From: Acidobacteriaceae bacterium
GTDB taxonomy: Bacteria > Acidobacteriota > Terriglobia > Terriglobales > Acidobacteriaceae
Assembly (NCBI GenBank): GCA_003135315.1
Contig: PLBD01000606.1
Coordinates: 1-10,866 of the forward strand
Direction: 5' to 3'
DNA: 10,866 bases
In this document: one piece after another, positions 1 through 5,707 of the stretch
Layout of the letters: every line of letters starts with the position of its first letter
Position numbering within the stretch: position 1 is the stretch's first letter
Notes under the pieces: generated by a model
Seen by the model: only the letters and a program-made list of their open reading frames with translations
The model's database searches: none
What the model was told of the DNA's origin: nothing
Program-made: the position numbers and the translations under genes

Positions 1-695
1 ACACCATGGGCGGCCTGTGGGTTGACTTCGATCAGCGGACCAACATCGAAGGCCTGTACGCCGCCGGCGAGTGCGACTATTCGATTCACGGCGCCAACCG
101 GCTGGGCGCGAATTCGCTGCTGTCCTGCATCTATGGCGGATTCGTGGCCGGGCCGCACTCGGTCAAGTACGCGCACGGAGTGATCAAGGGCGGAAAACAT
201 CCCGGCCAGCACGTCTTCGACTCGGAGCGCAAGCGGCAGGAAGAGATCAATGCGCGGCTCATCAGCAATGACGGCACCGAGAATCCGTTCCTGCTGTGGC
301 GCGAACTCGGCGACACCATGACCAAGAACGTCACGGTTATCCGCTACAACAAGAATATCCGCGAGACCGACGAGAAGCTGGTGGAACTGCTGGAGCGATA
401 TCGCCACGTGAACTTGAGCGACAAGTCGATGTGGGCGAACACGTCGTTCGTCTTCGCGCGGCAGCTCTACAATATGCTGCAACTGGCGCGCGTGATTACC
501 CAGGGCGCCGGCATGCGGGACGAATCGCGCGGCGCGCACTATAAACCTGACTTCCCGGAGCGCGACGACGCCAACTGGTTGAAGACGACGAAGGCGTATT
601 TCGCGGCGGATGCGGACGAGCCGCGCTTCGAGTTCGAGCCGGTGGATACGTCGCTGATCAAGCCTCGGCCAAGAAGGTACGACGCGGCGACGTAA
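1..695 (+). CDS. sdhA: Succinate dehydrogenase flavoprotein subunit, C-terminal part (5' end outside window)
   Basis: FAD-binding catalytic subunit of complex II, which oxidises succinate to fumarate on the cytoplasmic face of the membrane. About 231 residues are visible. The reading frame is open to the left edge, so the ATG at 6 (preceded by a Thr codon, and probably a His codon, in frame) is internal. The segment TMGGLWVD, then GECDYSIHGANRLGANSLL near residues 22-40, is the conserved end of the FAD-binding domain of fumarate reductase/SDH flavoproteins. The rest is the helical C-terminal domain, ending in a basic tail. The sequence resembles the Bacillus-type enzyme (sdhCAB order), so a cytochrome b558 gene would be expected to the left. 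The sdhB partner follows after 114 bp. The family assignment is secure; the Bacillus-type subgroup is from memory of the family. Confidence 0.95.
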   Translation, partial: TMGGLWVDFDQRTNIEGLYAAGECDYSIHGANRLGANSLLSCIYGGFVAGPHSVKYAHGVIKGGKHPGQHVFDSERKRQEEINARLISNDGTENPFLLWRELGDTMTKNVTVIRYNKNIRETDEKLVELLERYRHVNLSDKSMWANTSFVFARQLYNMLQLARVITQGAGMRDESRGAHYKPDFPERDDANWLKTTKAYFAADADEPRFEFEPVDTSLIKPRPRRYDAAT

Positions 696-699
696 GAAC

Positions 700-727
700 A
701 GTTTCAAGTTTCAAGTTTCGAGTTTCA
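700..727 (+). repeat. Four tandem 7-bp repeats, consensus AGTTTCA
   Basis: Four contiguous heptamers (700-706, 707-713, 714-720, 721-727): three are AGTTTCA and the third is AGTTTCG. They begin 5 bp after the sdhA stop codon. The array is directly followed, after a 7-bp gap, by a second and different heptamer family. Confidence 0.9.
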
Positions 728-734
728 AGCAGTC

Positions 735-805
735 TAAAAGCTAAAGGCTGAGAGCTAAGGGCGAAGAGCGAAGAGCGAAAAGCGAAGAGCAAGTAGCGTA
801 AAAGC
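735..805 (+). repeat. Ten degenerate 7-bp repeats, consensus (T/G)AARAGC
   Basis: Nine units in perfect 7-bp register run from 735 to 797: TAAAAGC, TAAAGGC, TGAGAGC, TAAGGGC, GAAGAGC twice, GAAAAGC, GAAGAGC and AAGTAGC. After a 1-bp slip, TAAAAGC follows at 799-805. The terminal GC is invariant. The array ends 4 bp before the sdhB ATG (810), so it covers the place where a Shine-Dalgarno sequence should be. No AGGAGG-like core lies at normal spacing. Confidence 0.9.
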
Positions 806-809
806 GACA

Positions 810-1562
810 ATGGCAAACTCTAAAACCGTACTCATAAAGATCAAACGGCAAGACACTCCCGAGTCGAAGCCGTACTGGGAAGAATTCGAGCTACAACATC
901 GTCCCGGGATGAACGTCACCTCGGCCCTGATGGACATCGCGGCCAAACCGGTGACACGCCAGGGCAAGGCCACCACGCCGGTGACCTACGATTCCAATTG
1001 CCTGGAAGAAGTGTGCGGCTCGTGCGCCATGATCATCAACGGCAATGCCAAGATGGCATGCTCGGCGCTGATCGATCACCTGAAACAGCCGATCACGCTG
1101 GAACCGTTTTCCAAGTTCCCCATTGTGCGCGACCTGGCGGTCGATCGCAGCGTGCTCTTCGAGAACCTGAAGAAGGTTAAGGCCTGGGTGCCGATGGACG
1201 GCACCTACGACCTCGGCTCGGGCCTACGCCAGTCGGCGCTGGAGCAGGAGGAGGCCTATCCGCTGTCGCGCTGCATCTCCTGCTGCTGCTGCATGGAAGC
1301 CTGCCCGCAGTTCAACGAAAAGACCGGCTTCGTAGGCGCGGCCACCATCTCGCAGGCGCGTCTCTTCAACTCCCATCCTACCGGCAAGGGCCTGAAAATC
1401 GACCGACTTCAGGCGCTGATGGGCGATGGCGGCATCCAGGAATGTGGCTATGCGCAGAACTGCGTTGAGGTGTGCCCTAAGGACATCCCGCTGACCAAGT
1501 CCATCGCCGATGTCGGCGGTCAGGTGATGTGGCAGGCCATCAAGGATTTCTTCCGGACGTAA
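810..1562 (+). CDS. sdhB: Succinate dehydrogenase iron-sulfur subunit
   Basis: Electron-transfer subunit of complex II, passing electrons from SdhA FAD through three iron-sulfur clusters to the membrane quinone site. It has 250 residues, normal for the family. The N-terminal ferredoxin domain carries 2Fe-2S ligands at C64, C69, C72 and C84. The C-terminal helical domain carries the 4Fe-4S motif CxxCxxCxxxCP at C155, C158, C161 and C165, and the 3Fe-4S-type motif with C212, C218 and C222. Residues 158-161 are four cysteines in a row, so C159 and C160 are extra to the ligand set. The ATG at 810 is the first of the frame and starts a normal-length protein, but it has no clear Shine-Dalgarno sequence and sits 4 bp after a heptamer array. 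It probably forms an operon with sdhA. Its stop lies 12 bp from the stop of the convergent toxin gene. Confidence 0.96.
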   Translation: MANSKTVLIKIKRQDTPESKPYWEEFELQHRPGMNVTSALMDIAAKPVTRQGKATTPVTYDSNCLEEVCGSCAMIINGNAKMACSALIDHLKQPITLEPFSKFPIVRDLAVDRSVLFENLKKVKAWVPMDGTYDLGSGLRQSALEQEEAYPLSRCISCCCCMEACPQFNEKTGFVGAATISQARLFNSHPTGKGLKIDRLQALMGDGGIQECGYAQNCVEVCPKDIPLTKSIADVGGQVMWQAIKDFFRT

Positions 1563-1574
1563 GGGCCTCAGCAA

Positions 1575-1919
1575 TTACGGGCGGGAAAACATCTCAATCA
1601 GGGTTGCGGAAACCGCGGCAGCGGTCTGCGGCGATACCGCTCCCAGTCTTCGCACCAGCCGGTGGTGAGGCACGGCGCGGAGATGATCCAGCGCCACCTG
1701 GCCGTGTTTGCCCTTAAACGACACGCTCACGCGCATAGGAAACGGCCGCACGGTGGTTGTCATCGGGGCGACGATGACGGTTTGCAAGTGCCGGTTCATT
1801 TCGTCGGGTGAAACGACAAGACATGGGCGGGTCTTGCGAATTTCGGCCCCAATCGTAGGATCGAGCGCCACCAGCCATACCTCCTCGAGTCGAGGTGGGC
1901 GTGCGCTTACCACGTCCAT
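1575..1919 (-). CDS. mazF: MazF/PemK-family endoribonuclease toxin
   Basis: Toxin of a type II toxin-antitoxin pair; the family cleaves mRNA at short sequence motifs and is neutralised by the MazE partner. It has 114 residues, normal for MazF. Family signatures are EEVWLVALDP (12-21), KTRPCLVVSPDEMN (29-42) with the conserved arginine region, the PMTTT segment (52-56) and the GQVALDHLRAV strand (73-83). The ATG at 1919 has its GAGGA directly abutting it, which is too close for a ribosome binding site. A GTG two codons later (1913-1911) lies 6 nt from that GAGGA and may be the true start, giving 112 residues. It overlaps the antitoxin gene by 13 bp (7 bp with the GTG start), implying translational coupling. 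Target specificity cannot be read from the sequence. Confidence 0.9.
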   Translation of the reverse strand: MDVVSARPPRLEEVWLVALDPTIGAEIRKTRPCLVVSPDEMNRHLQTVIVAPMTTTVRPFPMRVSVSFKGKHGQVALDHLRAVPHHRLVRRLGAVSPQTAAAVSATLIEMFSRP

Positions 1920-2158
1920 TCCTCACGATCGAAATCGTCGTCCAAAACCGATTCCAGCAGGAGGTTGCCGGCAGATGCCGGGGTTGCGCGCCGGAGGGCT
2001 TCCTCCCAACCCTGTCGTGGCTTGTGTTGCGAGGATATGATCAAGCTGTCGTCGTGGACCCGCAGCTCGACCGTGTCGCCCAACCGGCATTGCTCAATGA
2101 TGGGCTTGGGGATGCGGATGCCGCGTGAATTGCCGATTCGTACCAGTTCCGTTTTCAT
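1907..2158 (-). CDS. mazE: MazE-like antitoxin, AbrB/SpoVT DNA-binding fold
   Basis: Antitoxin that binds the adjacent MazF toxin and, in this family, represses its own operon. It has 83 residues. Residues 1-45, beginning MKTELVRIGNSRGIRIPKPI, are a typical swapped-hairpin AbrB/MazE DNA-binding domain with the SRGIRIPK signature. Residues 46-83 are a variable, acidic toxin-binding tail (the stretch DDDFDREE near 73-80). The ATG at 2158 is the natural start because the AbrB domain begins at once. There is no good Shine-Dalgarno sequence upstream, and the promoter predicted at 2175-2203 would leave a leader of only about 10 nt, so translation may be nearly leaderless. Antitoxin first, then toxin with overlapping ends, is the standard order. 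Confidence 0.9.
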   Translation of the reverse strand: MKTELVRIGNSRGIRIPKPIIEQCRLGDTVELRVHDDSLIISSQHKPRQGWEEALRRATPASAGNLLLESVLDDDFDREEWTW

Positions 2159-2160
2159 CG

Positions 2161-2181
2161 CAATTGGTAATTACATTGTAA
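2161..2181. promoter_or_regulatory. Candidate MazE/MazF operator (overlapping palindromes)
   Basis: TTACATTGTAA at 2171-2181 is a 5-bp inverted repeat with a single central base and overlaps the predicted -10 box. GTAATTAC at 2167-2174 and CAATTG at 2161-2166 are perfect palindromes over the transcription start. AbrB-fold antitoxins commonly repress through such sites; binding here is inferred. Confidence 0.5.
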
Positions 2182-2203
2182 GCACATGCGGCGCGAATCT
2201 CAA
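2175..2203 (-). promoter_or_regulatory. Predicted sigma-70-type promoter of mazEF
   Basis: Read on the minus strand: TTGAGA (2203-2198, five of six matches to TTGACA), a 17-bp spacer, and TACAAT (2180-2175, five of six matches to TATAAT). Transcription would begin near 2168, about 10 nt before the mazE ATG. Confidence 0.6.
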
Positions 2204-2316
2204 CTCCTGCGGCTGCGGGGAAGAACGTTTGTGAAGGCATCTTACAACGGCGATCGTCCTGCCTCGTTTACAATCCAAGCGTAGCTCATTCTTCCCGGGG
2301 GCCTCCCATCAGCCTG

Positions 2317-3582
2317 ATGCCGACTGCACGCCGACTCACTCTTTTCCTGCTTTTGTCTGTCGCCATTGCTTCGGCACAAGGCGCGCAATCCGCGCCGCCA
2401 GCGGCTTCTGCCACGCCCCAGGCTACCGGCAACGCCCTCGCTATCCACAACGCGGCGATCATCATCGACACCCATGCCGACACGCCGGGCCGCTTCGTGG
2501 ACGAGAACTTCGATCTGGCACAGGACGCGGGCACGGGGTATCTGGATTTCAGCAAGATCAAGGCCGGCAACCTGGGCGCTGAGTTCTTCTCCATCTGGGT
2601 GAATCCCTGGACCTTCAAGGGACACGAAGCCAAGCGCGCGCTGGACATGATCGACTCGGTCCACGAGCAGGCGCGCCGCCATCCCGACCAGATGATGATG
2701 GCGTACGGCACGCATGACATTCTGGTCGCGCATCGCGAACACAAGCTGGCCGCATTGCTGGGCGTGGAAGGGGGCCATGCAATCGAGGGCGACATCCGCA
2801 TCCTGCGCGACTATTACCGTCTGGGCGTGCGCTACATGACGCTCACGTGGTCGAACACTAACGATATAGGCGACTCCAGCGGCGACATGAGCGACAAGAA
2901 CATTCAGCATCACGGCGGGCTGACGCCGTTTGGGCGTGAGGTTGTGACTGAGATGAACCGGATGGGCATGATGGTCGACATTTCGCACGTTGCCGACTCC
3001 ACGTTCTACCAGGCGCTGGAGCTGAGCAAGGCGCCCGTCATCGCCTCACATTCGTCATCGCGTGCCCTGACCAGCGCGCCCCGCAACATGACCGACGACA
3101 TGTTGCGCGCCCTGGCAAAGAAGAACGGCGTGGCGCAAGTCAACTACTACTGCGCGTTCGTTTCGCAGAAGTATCTTGATACTGCGAAGCAACTGGGAGC
3201 GCAGCACGATCCCGATTACGAGAAGGTCCAGGAGCTGTTCGTCAAGCCGCAGACACCGGAGGTCGCGAAGGAATTAGCCGACGCCAAGGCGCGGCTTGCG
3301 CCTAAATTGCCTCGTCCGCCCTTGAGTGACTTGATTGATCATATCGACCACATGGTCAAGGTTGCGGGAGTGGACCATGTCGGGCTGGGCTCGGACTTCG
3401 ACGGCATCGATTGCTCGCCACAAGGGATGGACTCCGCAGCCGACTTGCCGAAGATCACCGAAGCGCTCTACCAGCGCGGATACAAAGCCGAGGACCTTGA
3501 TAAGATTCTTGGTGGCAATCTGCTGCGCGTGTTTGGTGAGGTGGAGAAAGTTTCGCGGCAGATGCAAAAAAGCAGTGACTAG
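2317..3582 (+). CDS. Exported membrane-dipeptidase-like zinc dipeptidase (peptidase family M19)
   Basis: Family M19 (renal dipeptidase) enzymes hydrolyse dipeptides, including some with D- or dehydro-residues, using a dinuclear zinc site. It has 421 residues. Residues 1-20 form a signal peptide (basic start, hydrophobic core, cleavage likely after ASA), so the enzyme is probably periplasmic or extracellular. Zinc ligands match the family: H53 and D55 in DTHAD, E151 in LLGVEGGH, H224 in DISHVAD and H245 in ASHSSSR. R249 and D360 (GLGSDFDGI) match the substrate-binding Arg and catalytic Asp. The ATG at 2317 is chosen because the signal peptide follows directly; its Shine-Dalgarno sequence is poor. 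A TACAAT -10-like box lies at 2269-2274 without a good -35. The last codons and the TAG stop lie inside a heptamer repeat. A cyclophilin gene follows after 116 bp. Confidence 0.93.
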   Translation: MPTARRLTLFLLLSVAIASAQGAQSAPPAASATPQATGNALAIHNAAIIIDTHADTPGRFVDENFDLAQDAGTGYLDFSKIKAGNLGAEFFSIWVNPWTFKGHEAKRALDMIDSVHEQARRHPDQMMMAYGTHDILVAHREHKLAALLGVEGGHAIEGDIRILRDYYRLGVRYMTLTWSNTNDIGDSSGDMSDKNIQHHGGLTPFGREVVTEMNRMGMMVDISHVADSTFYQALELSKAPVIASHSSSRALTSAPRNMTDDMLRALAKKNGVAQVNYYCAFVSQKYLDTAKQLGAQHDPDYEKVQELFVKPQTPEVAKELADAKARLAPKLPRPPLSDLIDHIDHMVKVAGVDHVGLGSDFDGIDCSPQGMDSAADLPKITEALYQRGYKAEDLDKILGGNLLRVFGEVEKVSRQMQKSSD

Positions 3583-3601
3583 TGGCCAGTGGTCAGTGGC
3601 T
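3574..3601 (+). repeat. Four 7-bp repeats, AGTGRYY type, overlapping the dipeptidase stop codon
   Basis: Units are AGTGACT (3574-3580), AGTGGCC (3581-3587), AGTGGTC (3588-3594) and AGTGGCT (3595-3601). The TAG stop of the M19 gene (3580-3582) spans the junction of the first two units, so the last residues and the stop are encoded by repeat DNA. Confidence 0.88.
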
Positions 3602-3670
3602 AGCAGGAGCGAGACATCAATCGGTCGAGCAACGCCGCGTTCTTGCGCCTTACTAGCCACTAACCACTGG
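3586..3670 (+). other. Long-armed hairpin formed by inverted heptamer arrays
   Basis: Bases 3586-3602 can pair with 3654-3670 over 17 positions with one mismatch (C3594 opposite A3662), enclosing a 51-nt loop. There is no T-run after the stem, so this is not a standard intrinsic terminator. It could stabilise the upstream transcript end or affect access to the downstream ribosome binding site at 3689-3694. Confidence 0.6.
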
Positions 3671-3684
3671 TCACCAGCCACTGG
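3657..3684 (-). repeat. Inverted copy of the AGTGGCC-type heptamer array
   Basis: Four heptamers in the opposite orientation: CCACTAA, CCACTGG, TCACCAG and CCACTGG on the plus strand. They lie just before the AGGAGG Shine-Dalgarno sequence of the cyclophilin gene. Confidence 0.85.
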
Positions 3685-3698
3685 TTTTAGGAGGAATC

Positions 3699-4349
3699 AT
3701 GAATAAGCTATTGATCACAGTTCTATGTCTCGGCAGCTTCGCGATGGCCCAGACAAGCGGCACAACCCCGCAGCAGCACCAAAAGGGATCTGAGCCTACG
3801 GCCGAGATCGAGACGAGCGCCGGTACCATCCACTGCACGCTTTTTCCGGATAAGGCGCCCATTGGCGTTTCCAACTTCATTGGCTTGGCGACGGGCACCA
3901 AGGAGTGGAAAGATCCGAAGACCGGACAGATGATGAAGGGTGTGCCGCTCTATAACGGCACCATCTTCCATCGCGTGATTCCCGACTTCATGATTCAGGG
4001 TGGCGATCCGATCGGCACCGGCACCGGCGATCCGGGATACAAATTCAAGAACGAGGTCAGCCCGGGTCTCACCTTCGATCAGGCGGGACGCCTGGCCTAT
4101 GCCAACGCCGGACCTGACACGAACGGCTCGCAGTTTTTCATCACGGAAGTTCCGACCCAGTATCTGGACGGCAAGTACACCATCTTCGGCCAGTGCCAGG
4201 ACATCGACGTGGTGAAGAAGATTGCCCGCCTGGCAAGCGATCCCCGTACGAATCGTCCGTACGATCCGCCGAAGATCATTCGCATCAAGATTACCGAACC
4301 GCGCCGGCCCGTGGCAGCGCCAGCCGCGAAGAGCACGCCAAGTCAGTAG
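3699..4349 (+). CDS. Exported cyclophilin-type peptidyl-prolyl cis-trans isomerase
   Basis: Cyclophilins catalyse cis-trans isomerisation of Xaa-Pro bonds and assist folding. It has 216 residues. Residues 1-17 form a signal peptide ending AMA, so it probably acts in the periplasm or outside. The domain spans about 34-200. Active-site residues visible are R92 in FHR, F97 and Q100 in DFMIQGGD, and the NGSQFFIT segment (142-149) with Q145 and F147. Y155 replaces the cyclosporin-contact Trp, common in bacterial members. Y160 stands where the motif LDGKHT normally has His. The C-terminal 16 residues are Pro/Ala-rich and probably disordered. The start is firm: AGGAGG lies at 3689-3694, 4 nt from the ATG. 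It may be cotranscribed with the dipeptidase upstream, although a hairpin lies between them. Confidence 0.94.
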   Translation: MNKLLITVLCLGSFAMAQTSGTTPQQHQKGSEPTAEIETSAGTIHCTLFPDKAPIGVSNFIGLATGTKEWKDPKTGQMMKGVPLYNGTIFHRVIPDFMIQGGDPIGTGTGDPGYKFKNEVSPGLTFDQAGRLAYANAGPDTNGSQFFITEVPTQYLDGKYTIFGQCQDIDVVKKIARLASDPRTNRPYDPPKIIRIKITEPRRPVAAPAAKSTPSQ

Positions 4350-4507
4350 GTAATTTCTGCCTAGTAGGGCGGGAATTTCTGACACCATGCCTGCAGCGGA
4401 CGCAGATCACGCATGGAAGTGAGGTGCGTCACAGCCCATAGGTGCAGCCTCGGACACAATGGCAGCAGGGAAGGGTGCCGAAGGCGTACCTGCAAGAGGA
4501 GCCGAGA

Positions 4508-4885
4508 ATGTCCGAAGACAAGCGCGATGTGCTGGAAGTGTTGCGTTACGAGCTGAATTTCCTGGAACAGGGCGGCTACGGAAACTGGTATAGCACACCC
4601 TGGGGGCCAGCTTCCGTCTTCCAGGACTCCCTGACCTGTCCCAACCACGGGGACCCAACCCGTCCTCATGCCTGCCATGAGTGCCTGCTCTACGACTTTG
4701 TGCCTGAGGAGTATCGCACCGACGACGTGCCGTGCCATCACATTCCGCTGAACCGCCACGGCATAACCGTGGGCACCCCTGGTCAGACGGAAGAGGAACT
4801 GCGCGAAAACGTGAAGCACTGGCTGAAGCGCACCATTGCCAGGATCGAAGAGGACCGCGCGAAGCAAGCCAAGCAAGCCGTCTAA
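4508..4885 (+). CDS. Conserved hypothetical protein with four cysteines, possibly metal-binding
   Basis: No function is known to me; I recall similar small proteins in Acidobacteriota genomes, but this is memory and not a search. It has 125 residues, no signal peptide and no membrane segment, so it is probably cytoplasmic. Residues 1-20 form a helix (DVLEVLRYELNFLE), followed by an aromatic/Gly segment. The central part has C44 (TCPNHGDP), C56 and C59 (HACHEC) and C76 (VPCHH), with H77 and H78 next to the last Cys. The spacing C-x11-C-x2-C-x16-C could bind zinc or an iron-sulfur cluster. Residues 94-122 form a charged amphipathic helix. The ATG at 4508 is preferred over a GTG at 4442 because AAGAGGAG at 4494-4501 lies 6 nt upstream of it. 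A ferritin-like gene follows on the same strand, with a hairpin between. Confidence 0.75.
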   Translation: MSEDKRDVLEVLRYELNFLEQGGYGNWYSTPWGPASVFQDSLTCPNHGDPTRPHACHECLLYDFVPEEYRTDDVPCHHIPLNRHGITVGTPGQTEEELRENVKHWLKRTIARIEEDRAKQAKQAV

Positions 4886-4900
4886 TCGGCTTGGGAGCGT

Positions 4901-4925
4901 ATCAGAGCAGTGTTTCTGTTCTGAT
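4901..4925 (+). terminator. Possible weak terminator hairpin after the Cys-rich gene
   Basis: A ten-pair stem (4901-4910 with 4916-4925, one G-U pair) closes a 5-nt TGTTT loop, starting 15 nt after the stop codon. The following GTCTTCCC is only partly T-rich, so termination may be leaky. Confidence 0.4.
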
Positions 4926-5035
4926 GTCTTCCCATTTCGAAACCAGCGAGCAAGTTATGCCTCCGGGTGGAGTCGAGATGCGCCCGTTTGCAGGTAAAAT
5001 TCCACGGTACCCTTGCACTCTGTGGAGAGTTCTGC

Positions 5036-5554
5036 ATGAAACGAAGTTTTTCCTCCCTCAGCCCTCAGCAGGCATTGCATGCCGCTATTTCCATCGAGAA
5101 ACGAAATGCCGAGATCTATCATCGTTTCGCGGAAATGTTCACCGAGTTTGGCGACGAGGAATCGCTGGAGATCGGCGCCATCTTCTGGGAGATGGCGATT
5201 GAAGAACGAGGTCATCACGCGCTGCTGCAACAGAAGTATGCGGAGCAGTATGGCAAGTCGAGTAGCCCTTTGACCGAGGACGACCTGGTTGAGCTGATTG
5301 AAGTGCCGAGACTGGAGAACGGTGACGTCTTCGGAGCTGCCAACGACGCGATGACGTCGCGCGGGCGGGCGCTGCAGGTGGCGCTGTGCGCGGAGCTCAG
5401 CGCGCAGGACTTTTACAGGAAGCTGGCGGAACAAACTCCCACGGGACCGCTGCGGCAGATTTATTACGAGCTGGCCCAGATGGAAGATGGACACGTTGCC
5501 CATCTGGAGGCAAAACTAACGCAGGATAGCGCCGGGACCTCCAGGTTGCAATGA
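5036..5554 (+). CDS. Ferritin-like / rubrerythrin-family diiron protein without rubredoxin domain
   Basis: A four-helix-bundle protein probably binding a diiron centre; family members reduce peroxide or store iron. It has 172 residues. The four expected ligand helices are visible: E21-E26 region (IEKRNAEIYHRF), ExxH at E57-H60 (EERGHH), E120 (LCAELSAQDFY), and ExxH at E150-H153 (MEDGHVAHLE). There is no C-terminal rubredoxin CxxC pair, so it differs from classical rubrerythrin. There is no signal peptide. The ATG at 5036 is preferred over a GTG at 4967 because GGAG at 5024-5027 is well spaced and because the conserved helix starts soon after. A TAAAAT -10-like box occurs at 4995-5000, without a clear -35. 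Whether it is a peroxidase, an iron-binding protein or an unrelated diiron enzyme cannot be decided from the sequence. Confidence 0.85.
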   Translation: MKRSFSSLSPQQALHAAISIEKRNAEIYHRFAEMFTEFGDEESLEIGAIFWEMAIEERGHHALLQQKYAEQYGKSSSPLTEDDLVELIEVPRLENGDVFGAANDAMTSRGRALQVALCAELSAQDFYRKLAEQTPTGPLRQIYYELAQMEDGHVAHLEAKLTQDSAGTSRLQ

Positions 5555-5656
5555 GACGTTAGCGCGGATTCCTGAAGATATTCGGCCATCGGCCACAGAA
5601 TGTCGCCGATCCGGAAATGTTTACCGCTGCTGCCGGCGTGACGCAGCGATAAAAGC

Positions 5657-5685
5657 AAAAGGCGCGCTACGAGAGCGCGCCTTTT
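5657..5685. terminator. Bidirectional intrinsic terminator between convergent genes
   Basis: A perfect 12-bp stem (5657-5668 with 5674-5685) has a GGCGCGCT core flanked by four A on the left and four T on the right, with a 5-nt loop. The A and T ends give a U-run in either direction, so it can serve both the ferritin-like gene (+) and the S53 peptidase gene (-), which stop on either side of it. Confidence 0.85.
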
Positions 5686-5707
5686 GAAACAACGAGAAGC
5701 GGTTGAG

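Noticed and set aside
700..805. Heptamer arrays as a CRISPR array or origin iterons
   Set aside because: Units are contiguous and 7 bp long without spacers, and there is no cas or replication initiator gene; they are degenerate microsatellite-like repeats.
2242..2988. Minus-strand open frame (248 codons) opposite the M19 dipeptidase
   Set aside because: The opposite strand encodes all M19 zinc ligands and a signal peptide. The antisense product is His/Val/Arg-rich with no recognisable motif.
4442..4507. GTG start at 4442 giving a longer Cys-rich protein
   Set aside because: The ATG at 4508 has a well-placed AAGAGGAG, and the extra 22 residues look like translated leader sequence.
4380..4507. 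Possible riboswitch (glycine-type GCCGAAGG-like string near 4476-4484) before the Cys-rich gene
   Set aside because: The surrounding conserved core bases and paired helices of the glycine aptamer are not present; the match is a short chance string.
4967..5035. GTG start at 4967 for the ferritin-like protein
   Set aside because: The ATG at 5036 has GGAG at good spacing and begins just before the first conserved helix; the extension has no family resemblance.
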